Source: Takakia lepidozioides | Lineage: Eukaryota; Streptophyta; Takakiopsida; Takakiales; Takakiaceae | DNA length: 64,000 bases | Direction: 5' to 3' | Assembly: GCA_030704615.1 (NCBI GenBank) | Contig: CM060733.1 | Span: 66,032,001-66,096,000, forward strand | In this document: positions 41,578 through 52,237 of the stretch, one piece after another | How positions within the stretch are numbered: position 1 is the stretch's first letter | Layout of the letters: every line of letters begins with the position of its first letter | Program-made: the position numbers and the translations under genes | Notes under the pieces: model-generated | Databases searched by the model: none | Told to the model about the DNA's origin: nothing | The model's input: only the letters and a program-made list of their open reading frames with translations

Positions 41578-43596
41578 TGAATTTGGTAGTGTAGTGAGAT
41601 AGAATCTGCATCCAATGGAATCCATAGGATCTCTCTTTCCCCTCCATTGGAACATTGGGGTCCTCACCATACACACGCCGCACCGCTGCCCAGTTGGCCT
41701 GAGCGTTGTCTGCCATGAATCCCCTGAAATTGGGCTCTGGCAAACCCGCCCTTGCCATCTGCTCGTTTATGCCCTCCCACAGATGCATCTCCGACTGTGT
41801 GTCCTCCCCTTTCATCTCGCAGATTGCAATCGTCATGAGCCTCTTGGAGTGATAGTCATAAACATGCGCACCCATAGTCACCCACTGATGGTTTGTAATT
41901 CGTTTGATGTGATCAAACATCACCCAAGCATTCGACAAGTTTCCAGTTGTCATGCGAGTGACCAAGTCGACTCCACTCCCAGGCCCACACGTCGACATTT
42001 TAAAAATGTAACAACGATCGGATTCGCTGCCTTGCCCTGGAAACCTGCTACTTGGATGTAGTCATATCCAGTCATTCGTTTCACCTCCAGGATTGAGTGC
42101 ATGTCCGACCCCCGGCCGAACTCCTGCTTGCAAGATACGATGTGATTCCGCACATTCGGACTACAAACGTGCGAGACGGACTCCAACAGGTCAAGCATCT
42201 CCTCTTCGTTCAAGGGCACTCGGTCTGAACCATCTTCAGACATGATTTTGCCAAGAGCAATCTTGTGGGCTGCCTTGAGCTGAATCTGCTTTGGTCTGGC
42301 TCCGGGGCTCATTTTCACCTCCTCTTTTATGATGTCGTGTGCTTCCTGCACAGCCTCCTGTATGTTGCCTCTCGCCAAGGGGTGGCAGTGGACCCCAACG
42401 TGTATGCAAGCTCTAGTCAAGTCCGGGAGCAAATGGATTACGTAATATTGCTTGGCTCTGCACATGGACATGCACGTCGGTGGTTCTTTGCAATGTGCGC
42501 ACTTGAAAGTACCTGCAGGACCTTGGCTGGAGACAATGAATGGATGATGGGTTGTGCCAGTCCAATCCGTCTCGTTTCTCCGCCCTCCTTTGGAGAGAAA
42601 GTGGAAGCAAGCAGGATTGAGGCACCTCAGCTTCCCCGCACAGAGGACGTATCGTACACGAACACCATCAGCAATTTTTGTGCTACTGGTCTTCGTCACA
42701 CACCAGGGGTGTCCGTCATGCTTTTGATCCATGTCTGTTAACATCCCTGAGGCTTTGTTTGACGAAGTAACAGGTGGAAACTCGAAGATGACATTGCCAT
42801 CGACTTTGGGAGGCAGATACGTTACCTTCTTGACTGGAAATTTGGCATAGTCGAGAGCAGCCTGCTCGGAGCGAGAACCATCGAGGTGATGTTGCCGTAG
42901 GAGCTGCACAATGGAGCGGGTTGGAGTTATGCTCAAGGGTACATGCGTAGCACCTACAGAGACGTCCATGTCGGATTTGAACGACCGTGTGGAGGACATG
43001 GGGACCTCAATGCACTCATCTTCCTCATCGGAAATGTCGAATACGTCCACACAAGAAGCTATGGAGGGTCTTGACGGTCCAGGTCGGGAATGATTATCGT
43101 TGCATACCTCTCTGTTGGCAGTGGCCGCCTATCGGTTTCCCGACTCCTTTGTGGATGGTGTGGGCAGCGACTAATTCGGAAAGGGAATGGGCATTCCCAC
43201 AGCTTGGTACAGGATGGTGTCTGATGGGGGTACGTGCCATTCGATTCCGCAACCTCCGTCGTTACCTAGCACGACAATGGCCTCGTCAACCTGTCCAGGA
43301 ACATCATTCCTTTCTTCTTCCAAATAAACTGTGCCCGGTTTGAGCCTGAATTTGGAACAAATGTAAGTTTCAGTCACTCTGCAAAGTCCTCCCTCATTTG
43401 GGATCCAGGCTCTCCCAAGTTGCGGAGGACAACAAACTATAGCGTAGGAATTCAGAGCCATCGAACACCGCACGAAGTTGGCAAGTGCGATGTTCACTAT
43501 AGCGACAGACCAAGGCTCACAGGCACCATGTAAGTGGATCTGCGGAGTCCATCGACGATTGGAAGTCGCACATTGAAGTGGAAAGTATTGTTTCAA
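41578..43596 (-). pseudogene. MULE transposase copy C (near-intact middle)
   Basis: A 366-residue open frame (43050-41950) reads through the acidic spacer (VFDISDEEDECIEVPM), the Cys-rich region (RYVLCAGKLRCLNPACF, ETDWTGTTHHPF, FKCAHCKEPPTCMSMC, CIHVGVHCHPLARG) and on to MTGYDYIQ. A shift near 42050 precedes the core: LVTRMTTGNLSNAWVMFDH, VYDYHSKRLMTIAI and FMADNAQANWAAV. It is cut at CGFHWMQ/LSHYTTKF by the PM4 junction, so E and SWIM are missing. This copy best shows the zinc-ligand pattern C-x3-C..C-x2-C..H-x3-H. Confidence 0.75.
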
Positions 43597-43639
43597 GCTA
43601 CATGCATGAAGGTAGGAGGTGTGATTCCATATCCACTAA

Positions 43640-43915
43640 GTATGAATTATATTGCTGATACTGAGGGAGAACCAGAACAGGTTTTTGTTGGATGCGCGCG
43701 AGTATCACGACGATGTCGAGGATCTCCCACCTGGCCTGGAATATCTGCATGTTTTCACGAACCTCACGAATATAGATGTCTTGTATCTTCATGTGCGCCA
43801 TCTCCATCCAGATGCCGGCAATGGTGACTGGACAAATACAGCGCCACTCCTCATTCTGGACCTGTTCTTTCAAGACTCCGTCGCCCGTTTAGTCGATATG
43901 AACACAATGGAATAG
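43640..43915 (+). pseudogene. ORF X 3' fragment fused to MULE C 5' end
   Basis: The last about 90 residues of ORF X (FLLDAREYHDDVEDLPPG, LEYLHVFTNLTNI, PLLILDLFFQDS) appear directly against the MULE C N-terminal sequence, with the intervening array deleted. It is about 90 percent alike in wording to the full copies, and the frame is open to the stop at 43915. Confidence 0.65.
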
Positions 43916-44249
43916 GCATCGGAACGGGGAACCGAAGGAACATTGTGGGGGGTGTTTCAATGATACAGGCCGTGGTGGTCCTGTCCTCTATTTGGGGAGA
44001 ATAGTTTTTTAGAGATGACAGATTTTCGGACTTGTTCCCATCCAGAACAAATAAAATATTTTGGTGAAGTATGGATTTCTCCTGTGAATCGTCAAGTCCT
44101 CAGCTTTTTGTAGTTGTCTTTGTGTTGTTGTCCTTGTCTGCCTGAAGTCTGCAAGTTTTTCAATCTTTCATAATCGGACTTCTTCCTGAACATGTGATTT
44201 CTTACTGTCTTACTATTTCGGCATATGTTCCTCGATGTAGAAACGAACA

Positions 44250-44492
44250 TCCCGGACGGAATGCGGCACCGCATTTCCGTCGGCTCTCTTCCAAAGGAAG
44301 AGCCCGGACGGAATTGCGATACCGCATTTTTGTTCCAGCATTTGTTTGGTGAGACAGTGGACGGAAATGCAGTGCCACATTTTCGTTCACACTCAGAGAG
44401 AGGACGAGCTCGAACGGGAATGCGGCACCGCATTTCCGTTCCGGGATGTGCACTGGGATGCTTTGTCTTCGATACAACGGAAATGCGGCCTC
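44250..44492. repeat. Short palindromic array 5a
   Basis: Five palindromes or halves of the 53-bp family, upstream of MULE D'. An identical copy is at 49201-49443 (array 5b) as part of the direct duplication. Confidence 0.9.
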
Positions 44493-44563
44493 TCTTTGTG
44501 AGCACAACTTGGTTGTCTAACCGTTTTAACTAACATTCCTGGCACTTGTCAGTGCGAACGTTC

Positions 44564-45219
44564 ATGTCTACCTCGAGAATATGGCAGGATCTAGCCTTAG
44601 CAAAATCTGTTAGGAGATGGTATTGGTTCGCCGACCCCATCATTGTCATACATCCGCGATATGGAATTGGAGCTCCCACCTTCATGCATGTATCTTGGGA
44701 CATTCTGCTGGACTTCAATGTGCGACTTCCAATCGTCGATGGCCTCCGTAGTTGCAAAAACTTGATGCCCACTGAGCCTTCGTCTCTCATTATACAGAAT
44801 GTCGCACCTGCCAACTTCGTGCGGTGTTCGGTGGCTCCCAATTCCTACGCTATCGTGTGCTGTCCTCCCCAACTTGGGAGAGCCTGGATCTCCAAACAAG
44901 GGAGGACTTTGCAGAGTGACGGAGACTTACATTTGTTCCAAATTTAAGCTCAAACCGGGCACAGTGTATTTGGAAGAAGAAAGGAAGGATGTCCCAGGAC
45001 AGGTTGATGAGATCATTGTCGTGCTACATGCCGACAGAGGTTGCTGAATCAAGTGGCACGTACCCCCATCAGATACCATTTTGTATCGCGCTATGGGAAT
45101 GCCCATTCCGTTCCCGAATCAGTCGGTGCCCACACCATCCACAAAAGAATCGGGAAACCGGCAGGCGGCCACTACCACCAGAGAGGTATGCAACGATAAT
45201 CATTCCCGACCTGGACCGT
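44564..45219 (+). pseudogene. MULE transposase copy D' (5' fragment)
   Basis: From ATG 44564 it reads MSTSRIWQDLALAKSVRRW, YWFADPIIVIHPRYGIGAPT, then PANFVRCSVAPNSYAIVCCP and, after a shift near 44900, KPGTVYLEEERKDVPG. It ends where a CACTA terminus starts (45220). It is near-identical to 49515-50170 (direct duplication), including the stop in GCGG..TGA near 45045, so it is not an independent copy. Confidence 0.7.
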
Positions 45220-46366
45220 CACTAGAAGAGAAACCGGCTTTTTCCACGGCTTTTTCCACACTTTTTGCTGTGGAATCAGCCACAGTCCACACCTGCCATG
45301 GGTGTAAGGAACGACTAGTGCTTTTGGACACCCCGTGGACAGCCTGGCTCTCGGGTGGCCCTGTGGAAAAGTCCACGGGTGGCTTTTTCCACGGGAGGCT
45401 TTTTCCATGGGTGGGCTTTTTTCACGGGGTGCATGGTGACATGGCCGCTGACATGGTCGATGACATAGCTGACATGGCAAAGTGTGAAAAAGGCCAGTGT
45501 GGCATGTTTCACGGCGGATTTCACACCTTGAACAAGCCACTATGCCACACGTGTCATATTTCACACCTTCGACAAGTCACTATGCAACACGTGTTCGTTC
45601 CTGTGTGGTGGTACACATTAATTAATTAATTATTTGCTTTCCAATATTAAGTTTGAATATTAATGGATTTAATTTATTATTATTATTATTATTATAGGAA
45701 AAATGGACAGTGGCCTGGATGAGAACATTATTAAATAACAAAATATTGAAATTATGTTCTTAGAAATTATATTTATTCGCTCAGATACCAAAACACACCC
45801 TTTGCAGGGAAGGAGAGTTTGCCTTAGTGTCTATGCTGAGTTGCGTCTCCTACTCTCTGTAATCTAATAGACATTCACCTTTTTCCCTCGGTTGTCCCAC
45901 CCTTGACTGCGGTCAGAAAAACATTCATTCCACAACTTCTCCACATCTGTTACATGTTTCTGGATACTTTCCTATTGTCACTTTGGCAGTATCATGTCAA
46001 AATCACTCTAAACTATGTACCATCTACCCATGCAGGTTTCTTGTAGCTAACCCTCCACAGGGAATCATAAGTAATCTGGAGCTTGAAATCTGGCCCTCTT
46101 GGATGACACTCTAACCCTGCTCCTTCAGCTATCCATGCCTCTGCACAGATCATGCATACATCCTTGCATTGTTGTTAGCAGCTGCCAATGGCAGCCTAGA
46201 TTTGTTCCAGCAAACACCCAACTCAACTTATCACACCAGTTCCTATTCTCAATTGCATCTACCACTCTGTAATCCAAAGGCATTTACCTTCCAAGACGGT
46301 TGTCCCAACATTGACTGGGGTCAGAAAAGTATTCATTCCACAGCTTCTCCTCTCTGTTACCTATTT
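45220..46366 (+). mobile_element. 5' part of a CACTA-2 element (duplicate)
   Basis: It starts CACTAGAAGAGAAACCGG after CCGT, exactly as at 50171. It contains the GGCTTTTTCCACGG subterminal repeats, an AT-rich tract with (TTA)n near 45673-45696, and two reverse WWDNR-type exon remnants (near 45885 and 46310). It breaks off at 46366 into PM5. It has 16 extra bases near 45379 relative to 50330. Confidence 0.8.
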
Positions 46367-46908
46367 CTTTGCTCTTTGCTGGAGAAGGGGACGACCCCTA
46401 CTGGCGATTGTCCACGAGCTTCAACCGTGTGTCTTTGTCTTGTGCTTTCAACTTCAAAAGGCTTGCCTTTCCAGACCGCGTCCTTGAAACGCACAGGGCT
46501 AGGCCCGACAGGAAGACCCGTGCTCGTCGATTGGCTGGGTGTGCGTGCTGCAGCTATCTCCACGGTTTCTTCTTGCGGCTCTTCGGATGCCTGCGATCCC
46601 TCCACCACCTCCACCTTTGGAGTTAGGCATGCAAACATTTTCTACATTCAAGTGTCCTAACATACAGTCTAACAATTGCACCAAAAAGAGGAGGGAGGGT
46701 TTCGGTGCTCGATCAGCTGCGCGCATCCCGATAGCACAGAGCTCTCACTGGAGGCTGCGTTGGCTGTTGCTGCGCAATGACCATCTCATCCTGAAGACGC
46801 ATTTGCTTTTTCCCCTTCGGCATTGGCCTGTCCGAAGTACAACTTGCGGAGCTTGCGACGACGTCTCTTCTCTGGTGCAGGAACTTCCTCCCTCTCAAGT
46901 TGGAGTAT
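46367..46908 (-). pseudogene. PM5: exon 0 and start of exon A
   Basis: Exon A reads MFACLTPKVEVVEGSQASEE, then PVRFKDAVWKGKPFEVES, and is cut at 46367 by CACTA-2-type sequence. Exon 0 (46749-46908) has ATA for ATG. It is near-identical to PM2 (25180-25720) as part of the inverted duplication. No ParB-like part remains. Confidence 0.68.
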
Positions 46909-47159
46909 AAGAAAAACAGAAACACGGAAAAAGGGCAAAGAGTGCAGATGGAAAGGGCGCGAGAGGGGTGAATGAGCAACCACAAAAAAACTACATCAAA
47001 CGGCGGGGATGCACCGCTTGGGTTCGAAAGGCTGGGCTGGAAGTGTCTCTTCATGGACTATGCGTCGTTAGGAAATTCAAATCCTTCAAGATACGTGTGC
47101 AGTCTGCCGGACAAACATCATTATCCAATGGTCAGGCCCCGCCGCCTCCTGCCACTTCA

Positions 47160-48030
47160 ACCAGCATGAGTGCAGAGATCAAAATGCGGCGCCGCATTAC
47201 TACCCTTCAATCTCGCCTTACCTTTTGCATCCCGATGTAGGATAAAAATCTCAGGGTGGACTCGAGCCACATGGAAATGCGGTGCCGCATTTCCGTTGGC
47301 CCACGTGTTCATTTATCATGCAGTATGAGCATGTACGGGAATGTTGAGGCGCATTCCGTTGCAACTGTTGGAAATTGTATCCCACGGACGGAAATGCGGC
47401 ATTTCCGTCCCAGCGTCTGATGAGTTACAGTGACAACGGAAATGCGGTGCCGCATTTCCGTTCCAGCTAGTGTTGAGTTACATCCATAACGGAAATGCGG
47501 TTTAATGCCTGAGATACAAAACGGAAATGCGGCGCCGCATTTCCGTTCGAATGTTTCATGACTTACATGCAGAACGGAAATGCGGCACTTGTTACATGCC
47601 TTACATGTTGGACGGAAATGCGGCGCCACATTTCTGTTCTGGAGGATTGAATGGTAGACCTCGGACGGAAATGCGGTGCCGTATTTCCATTCCACTGTTA
47701 CATGCCTTACATAATGGACGGTAATGCGGAGCCGCATTTCCGTTCTGGAGGATTGAATGGTAGACCTCGGACGGAAATGCGGTGCCGCATTTCCGTTCCA
47801 CTGTTACATGCCTTACATAATGGACGGTAATGCGGCGCCGCATTTCCGTTCTAGAGGATTGAAAAGTACACCTCAGACGGAAATGCAGTGCTGCATTTTC
47901 GTTCCACTGTTTTATCACTTACATTCATTTCCGTCATGACGCATTGACTGAAAGACCTCGGACGGAAATGCGGCACCGCATTTACGTTCATCACTTCCTC
48001 AGTTACACACAAAACGGAATACGGTTTTCC
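47160..48030. repeat. 53-bp palindromic array 6
   Basis: About sixteen palindromes between PM5 and ORF X copy 2, inverted and near-identical to array 3. Some units are shortened by deletion to about 40 bp. Differences from array 3 are mostly at palindrome edges and single-base indels. Confidence 0.92.
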
Positions 48031-48182
48031 GTCCGTACACTATAAAACGAAGCTGTCATAGTGGAAATGTTTCAGGACTTATTGAAAAAAGTTTACAGAA
48101 GGTGAGAATAGTCGTTGTGCGCATGGCCGTTGTGGGTTGAAGAGAGGGGAAATTGCAATACAAAAAAGAAGTCGGGGTATTT

Positions 48183-48872
48183 ATGGTTCTCTTCTCTCTC
48201 GTCCTCCAGTTGTTTGTCGATATCGCGCTTCCGCCTGAAGTTGCAAGATGCAGTCATGTCATGGTGCCACCTGCATTCGACGAAGTGGAATTTGAGGTCC
48301 TCGCATTTGCGAATCCCGGAGCTGGGAGATATTATGGTGGAGTTGGAGTTCAGTGGACCGACGCGCATGGTGACGAGTTTCCGGGCAGTTCTTTGGGATT
48401 CTCGTTGGGTGAGACCCGGAAGTGGACAACAGTGGATACTTGTGTGCAAGACAGACCATGGAGACAAAGTGTGCATCTGTTCATGATGAGATGTTTTTGT
48501 GGGGAGCTCGTCAGGTCGTACTACCATGCTTACACCCTACCTCCACAGTACCTCCTACCTGATCGGGCTGTTGAGTTGGTGACTCACTTTTTAGGGCCCG
48601 GGAATATATTGCTGACACTGAGGGAGAACCGGAACATGTTTGTGTTGGACGTGCGCGAGTACCACGATGATGTTGAGGATCTCCCACCTGGCATGGAATA
48701 CCTGCATGTTTTCACGAACCTCACCAATATAGATATCTTGTATCTTCATGTGCGCCATCTCCATCCAGATACTGGCAATGGTGACTGGACGAATATAGCG
48801 CCACTCCTCATTCTGGACCCGTTCTTTCAAGATTCCATCGTCCGTGTAGTCGATCTGAACACAATGGAATAG
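48183..48872 (+). CDS. ORF X copy 2: intact 229-residue protein of unknown function
   Basis: It is open from ATG 48183 to TAG. The N-terminus MVLFSLVLQLFVDIALPPEV has a short hydrophobic stretch that could be a signal or membrane segment, or simply a buried helix. The body is rich in D, V, L and aromatic residues (FDEVEFEVLAFANPGAGRYY, QWTDAHGDEFPGSSLGF, DVREYHDDVEDLPPGMEY, LTNIDILYLHVRHLH). It suggests a beta-rich fold; no family is recognised. It sits between two palindromic arrays, upstream of MULE D and away from PM5. A copy at 23.2-23.9 kb keeps the same position and relative orientation. It may be an accessory protein of the mobile element. Confidence 0.55.
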   Translation: MVLFSLVLQLFVDIALPPEVARCSHVMVPPAFDEVEFEVLAFANPGAGRYYGGVGVQWTDAHGDEFPGSSLGFSLGETRKWTTVDTCVQDRPWRQSVHLFMMRCFCGELVRSYYHAYTLPPQYLLPDRAVELVTHFLGPGNILLTLRENRNMFVLDVREYHDDVEDLPPGMEYLHVFTNLTNIDILYLHVRHLHPDTGNGDWTNIAPLLILDPFFQDSIVRVVDLNTME

Positions 48873-49200
48873 GCATCGGAACGGGGAACCTCAAGAACAT
48901 TGTCGGGGGTGTTTCAATTCTACAGGCCGTGGTAGTGCTGTCCTCCATTTGGGGACATAAGTTATTTAGAGAGGACTCCGGACTTATTCCCATGAAGAAA
49001 AAATATAAGATTTTGGTGAATATGGATTTCTCTTGTGAATCGTCATGTCCTCAGCTTTTTGTAGTTGTCTTTGTGTTGTTGTCCTTGTCTGCCTGAAGTC
49101 TGCAAGTTTTTCAATCTTTCATAATCGGACTTCTTCCTGAACATGTGATTTCTTACTGTCTTACTATTTCGGCATATGTTCCTCGATGTAGAAACGAACA

Positions 49201-49443
49201 TCCCGGACGGAATGCGGCACCGCATTTCCGTCGGCTCTCTTCCAAAGGAAGAGCCCGGACGGAATTGCGATACCGCATTTTTGTTCCAGCATTTGTTTGG
49301 TGAGACAGTGGACGGAAATGCAGTGCCACATTTTCGTTCACACTCAGAGAGAGGACGAGCTCGAACGGGAATGCGGCACCGCATTTCCGTTCCGGGATGT
49401 GCACTGGGATGCTTTGTCTTCGATACAACGGAAATGCGGCCTC
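49201..49443. repeat. Short palindromic array 5b
   Basis: The twin of 44250-44492, with the same five palindromes, directly upstream of MULE D. Spacing is 50-57 bp. Confidence 0.9.
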
Positions 49444-49514
49444 TCTTTGTGAGCACAACTTGGTTGTCTAACCGTTTTAACTAACATTCCTGGTACTTGT
49501 CAGTGCGAACGTTC

Positions 49515-50170
49515 ATGTCTACCTCGAGAATATGGCAGGATCTAGCCTTAGCAAAATCTGTTAGGAGATGGTATTGGTTCGCCGACCCCATCATTGTCAT
49601 ACATCCGCGATATGGAATTGGAGCTCCCACCTTCATGCATGTATCTTGGGACATTCTGCTGGACTTCAATGTGCGACTTCCAATCGTCGATGGCCTCCGT
49701 AGTTGCAAAAACTTGATGCCCACTGAGCCTTCGTCTCTCATTATACAGAATGTCGCACCTGCCAACTTCGTGCGGTGTTCGGTGGCTCCCAATTCCTACG
49801 CTATCGTGTGCTGTCCTCCCCAACTTGGGAGAGCCTGGATCTCCAAACAAGGGAGGACTTTGCAGAGTGACGGAGACTTACATTTGTTCCAAATTTAAGC
49901 TCAAACCGGGCACAGTGTATTTGGAAGAAGAAAGGAAGGATGTCCCAGGACAGGTTGATGAGATCATTGTCGTGCTACATGCCGACAGAGGTTGCTGAAT
50001 CAAGTGGCACGTACCCCCATCAGATACCATTTTGTATCGCGCTATGGGAATGCCCATTCCGTTCCCGAATCAGTCGGTGCCCACACCATCCACAAAAGAA
50101 TCGGGAAACCGGCAGGCGGCCACTGCCACCAGAGAGGTATGCAACGATAATCATTCCCGACCTGGACCGT
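49515..50170 (+). pseudogene. MULE transposase copy D, 5' part
   Basis: The N-terminal region is near-identical to D' (MSTSRIWQDLALAKS..., YGIGAPTFMHVSWD, ANFVRCSVAPNSYAIVCCP). It ends in CCTGGACCGT at 50170, where CACTA-2 starts. The same gene resumes at 55383 with a second CGT and continues CAAGACC..., as uninterrupted copy A does at 10346-10355. A frameshift near 49850 and a TGA near 49996 are present. Confidence 0.75.
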
Positions 50171-51319
50171 CACTAGAAGAGAAACCGGCTTTTTCCACGG
50201 CTTTTTCCACACTTTTTGCTGTGGAATCAGCCACAGTCCACACCTGCCATGGGTGTAAGGAACGACTAGTGCTTTTGGACACCCCGTGGACAGCCTGGCT
50301 CTCGGGTGGCCCTGTGGAAAAGTCCACGGGAGGCTTTTTCCATGGGTGGGCTTTTTTCACGGGGTGCATGGTGACATGGCCGCTGACATGGCCGATGACA
50401 TAGCTGACATGGCAAAGTGTGAAAAAGGCCAGTGTGGCATGTTTCACGGCGGATTTCACACCTTGAACAAGCCACTATGCCACACGTGTCATATTTCACA
50501 CCTTCGACAAGTCACTATGCAACACGTGTTCGTTCCTGTGTGGTGGTACACATTAATTAATTAATTATTTGCTTTCCAATATTAAGTTTGAATATTAATG
50601 GATTTAATTTATTATTATTATTATTATTATAGGAAAAATGGACAGTGGCCTGGATGAGAACATTATTAAATAACAAAATATTGAAATTATGTTCTTAGAA
50701 ATTATATTTATTCGCTCAGATACCAAAACACACCCTTTGCAGGGAAGGAGAGTTTGCCTTAGTGTCTATGCTGAGTTGCGTCTCCTACTCTCTGTAATCT
50801 AATAGACATTCACCTTTTTCCCTCGGTTGTCCCACCCTTGACTGCGGTCAGAAAAACATACATTCCACAACTTCTCCACATCTGTTACATGTTTCTGGAT
50901 ACTTTCCTATTGTCACTTTGGCAGTATCATGTCAAAATCACTCCAAACTATGTACCATCTACCCATGCAGGTTTCTTGTAGCTAACCCTCCACAGGGAAT
51001 CATAAGTAATCTGGAGCTTGAAATCTGGCCCTCTTGGATGACACTCTAACCCTGCTCCTTCAGCTATCCATGCCTCTGCACAGATCATGCATACATCCTT
51101 GCATTGTTGTTAGCAGCTGCCAATGGCAGCCTAGATTTGTTCCAGCAAACACCCAACTCAACTTATCACACCAGTTCCTATTCTCAATTGCATCTACCAC
51201 TCTGTAATCCAAAGGCATTTACCTTCCAAGACGGTTGTCCCAACATTGACTGGGGTCAGAAAAGTATTCATTCCACAGCTTCTCCTCTCTGTTACCTATT
51301 TCTGGATACTTTCCTATTG

Positions 51320-52015
51320 TCACTTTGGCAGTATCATGTCAAAGTCACTCCAAACTATCAAAGGTTCACTCAACCACCTAACTTGCAGAGAATTCTTAAA
51401 ACATGAAAATTTAGGGCGATTCTGATAAGAGGGGAAAACAGAGTGAAATGGGTTGAAGAAGGTGCCTTGATTAGCATTGCCTGATTTTATCAATTGTGCC
51501 GCTGCTGCTGCGGCTTCCAGTTGACCATCTACCCATGCAGGTTTCTTGGAACTATTTTTCCACGGGGAATCACCCCTTCCCGCATCATTGCTCATAGGTC
51601 TCCAAAGCCTCCATCCACGCCCTTGCTGTGCATATCCTGCAATCATCGCACTCCACGACACCACATCTCGTTCAGCCATACTGTCAAACACTTCCTTTGC
51701 ATCCTCGATGCACCCACATTCGGCATACATGCAGTCCACCGGGGCAGTGTTCAGAATGACATTGGGTACAATTCCAGATTTGACGATGTCACCATGGACC
51801 TCTTTGCCATTTTCCAGAGCTCCCAGGCTTGCACATGCATTACAAACAAATGTGATGTGGTTGGGCTTCACCCCTTCGCGCAGCAGTTGCTCATAGGTCT
51901 CCAAAGCATTCCTACCACACCCATGTTGAATCCTGCCAACATTATATTCAACGTGATCAAAGTTCGTTGAGGCATTCCGTTGAACACTCGGTGTGCATTC
52001 ATGATGCTCCTGCAC
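51320..52015 (-). pseudogene. PPR fragment fused to an OSB-like leader segment in CACTA-2
   Basis: A 231-residue minus frame reads ALETYEQLLREGVKPNHITF, CNACASLGALENGKEVHGD, MYAECGCIEDAKEVFDSM and ERDVVSWSAMIAGYAQQ. It then leaves PPR for PAWVDGQLEAAAAAAQLI, QNRPKFSCFKNSLQVRW and SDFDMILPK. The same tail sequence is seen in CACTA-1 before its WWDNR exons (15210-15420). The element therefore joins two unrelated gene pieces in one frame. The first 25 residues are probably not coding. Confidence 0.6.
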
Positions 52016-52237
52016 TTAACATACATGTTCACAAGGGGGTTGAGGAGAAAAACACTTGGTGTGAATCCACTTTGGATAATGTGACTGAAATGCTCCTTGG
52101 TTTAAAGGTTGTAGAGCCTCTTTCAGTCTGCCTGCCTCACAAAGCATCTTCACATGCCCACAAGAGCAAGAAGAGGCATTATGGACTCCCTCTCTTGATC
52201 CTCTTTTAGAAGCTGTGGTATGGTTGAGGTGCCTGAT

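Noticed and set aside
44564-45219. D' as an additional independent MULE copy
   Set aside because: Base-for-base near-identical to 49515-50170 including stops; counted as a duplicate of copy D.
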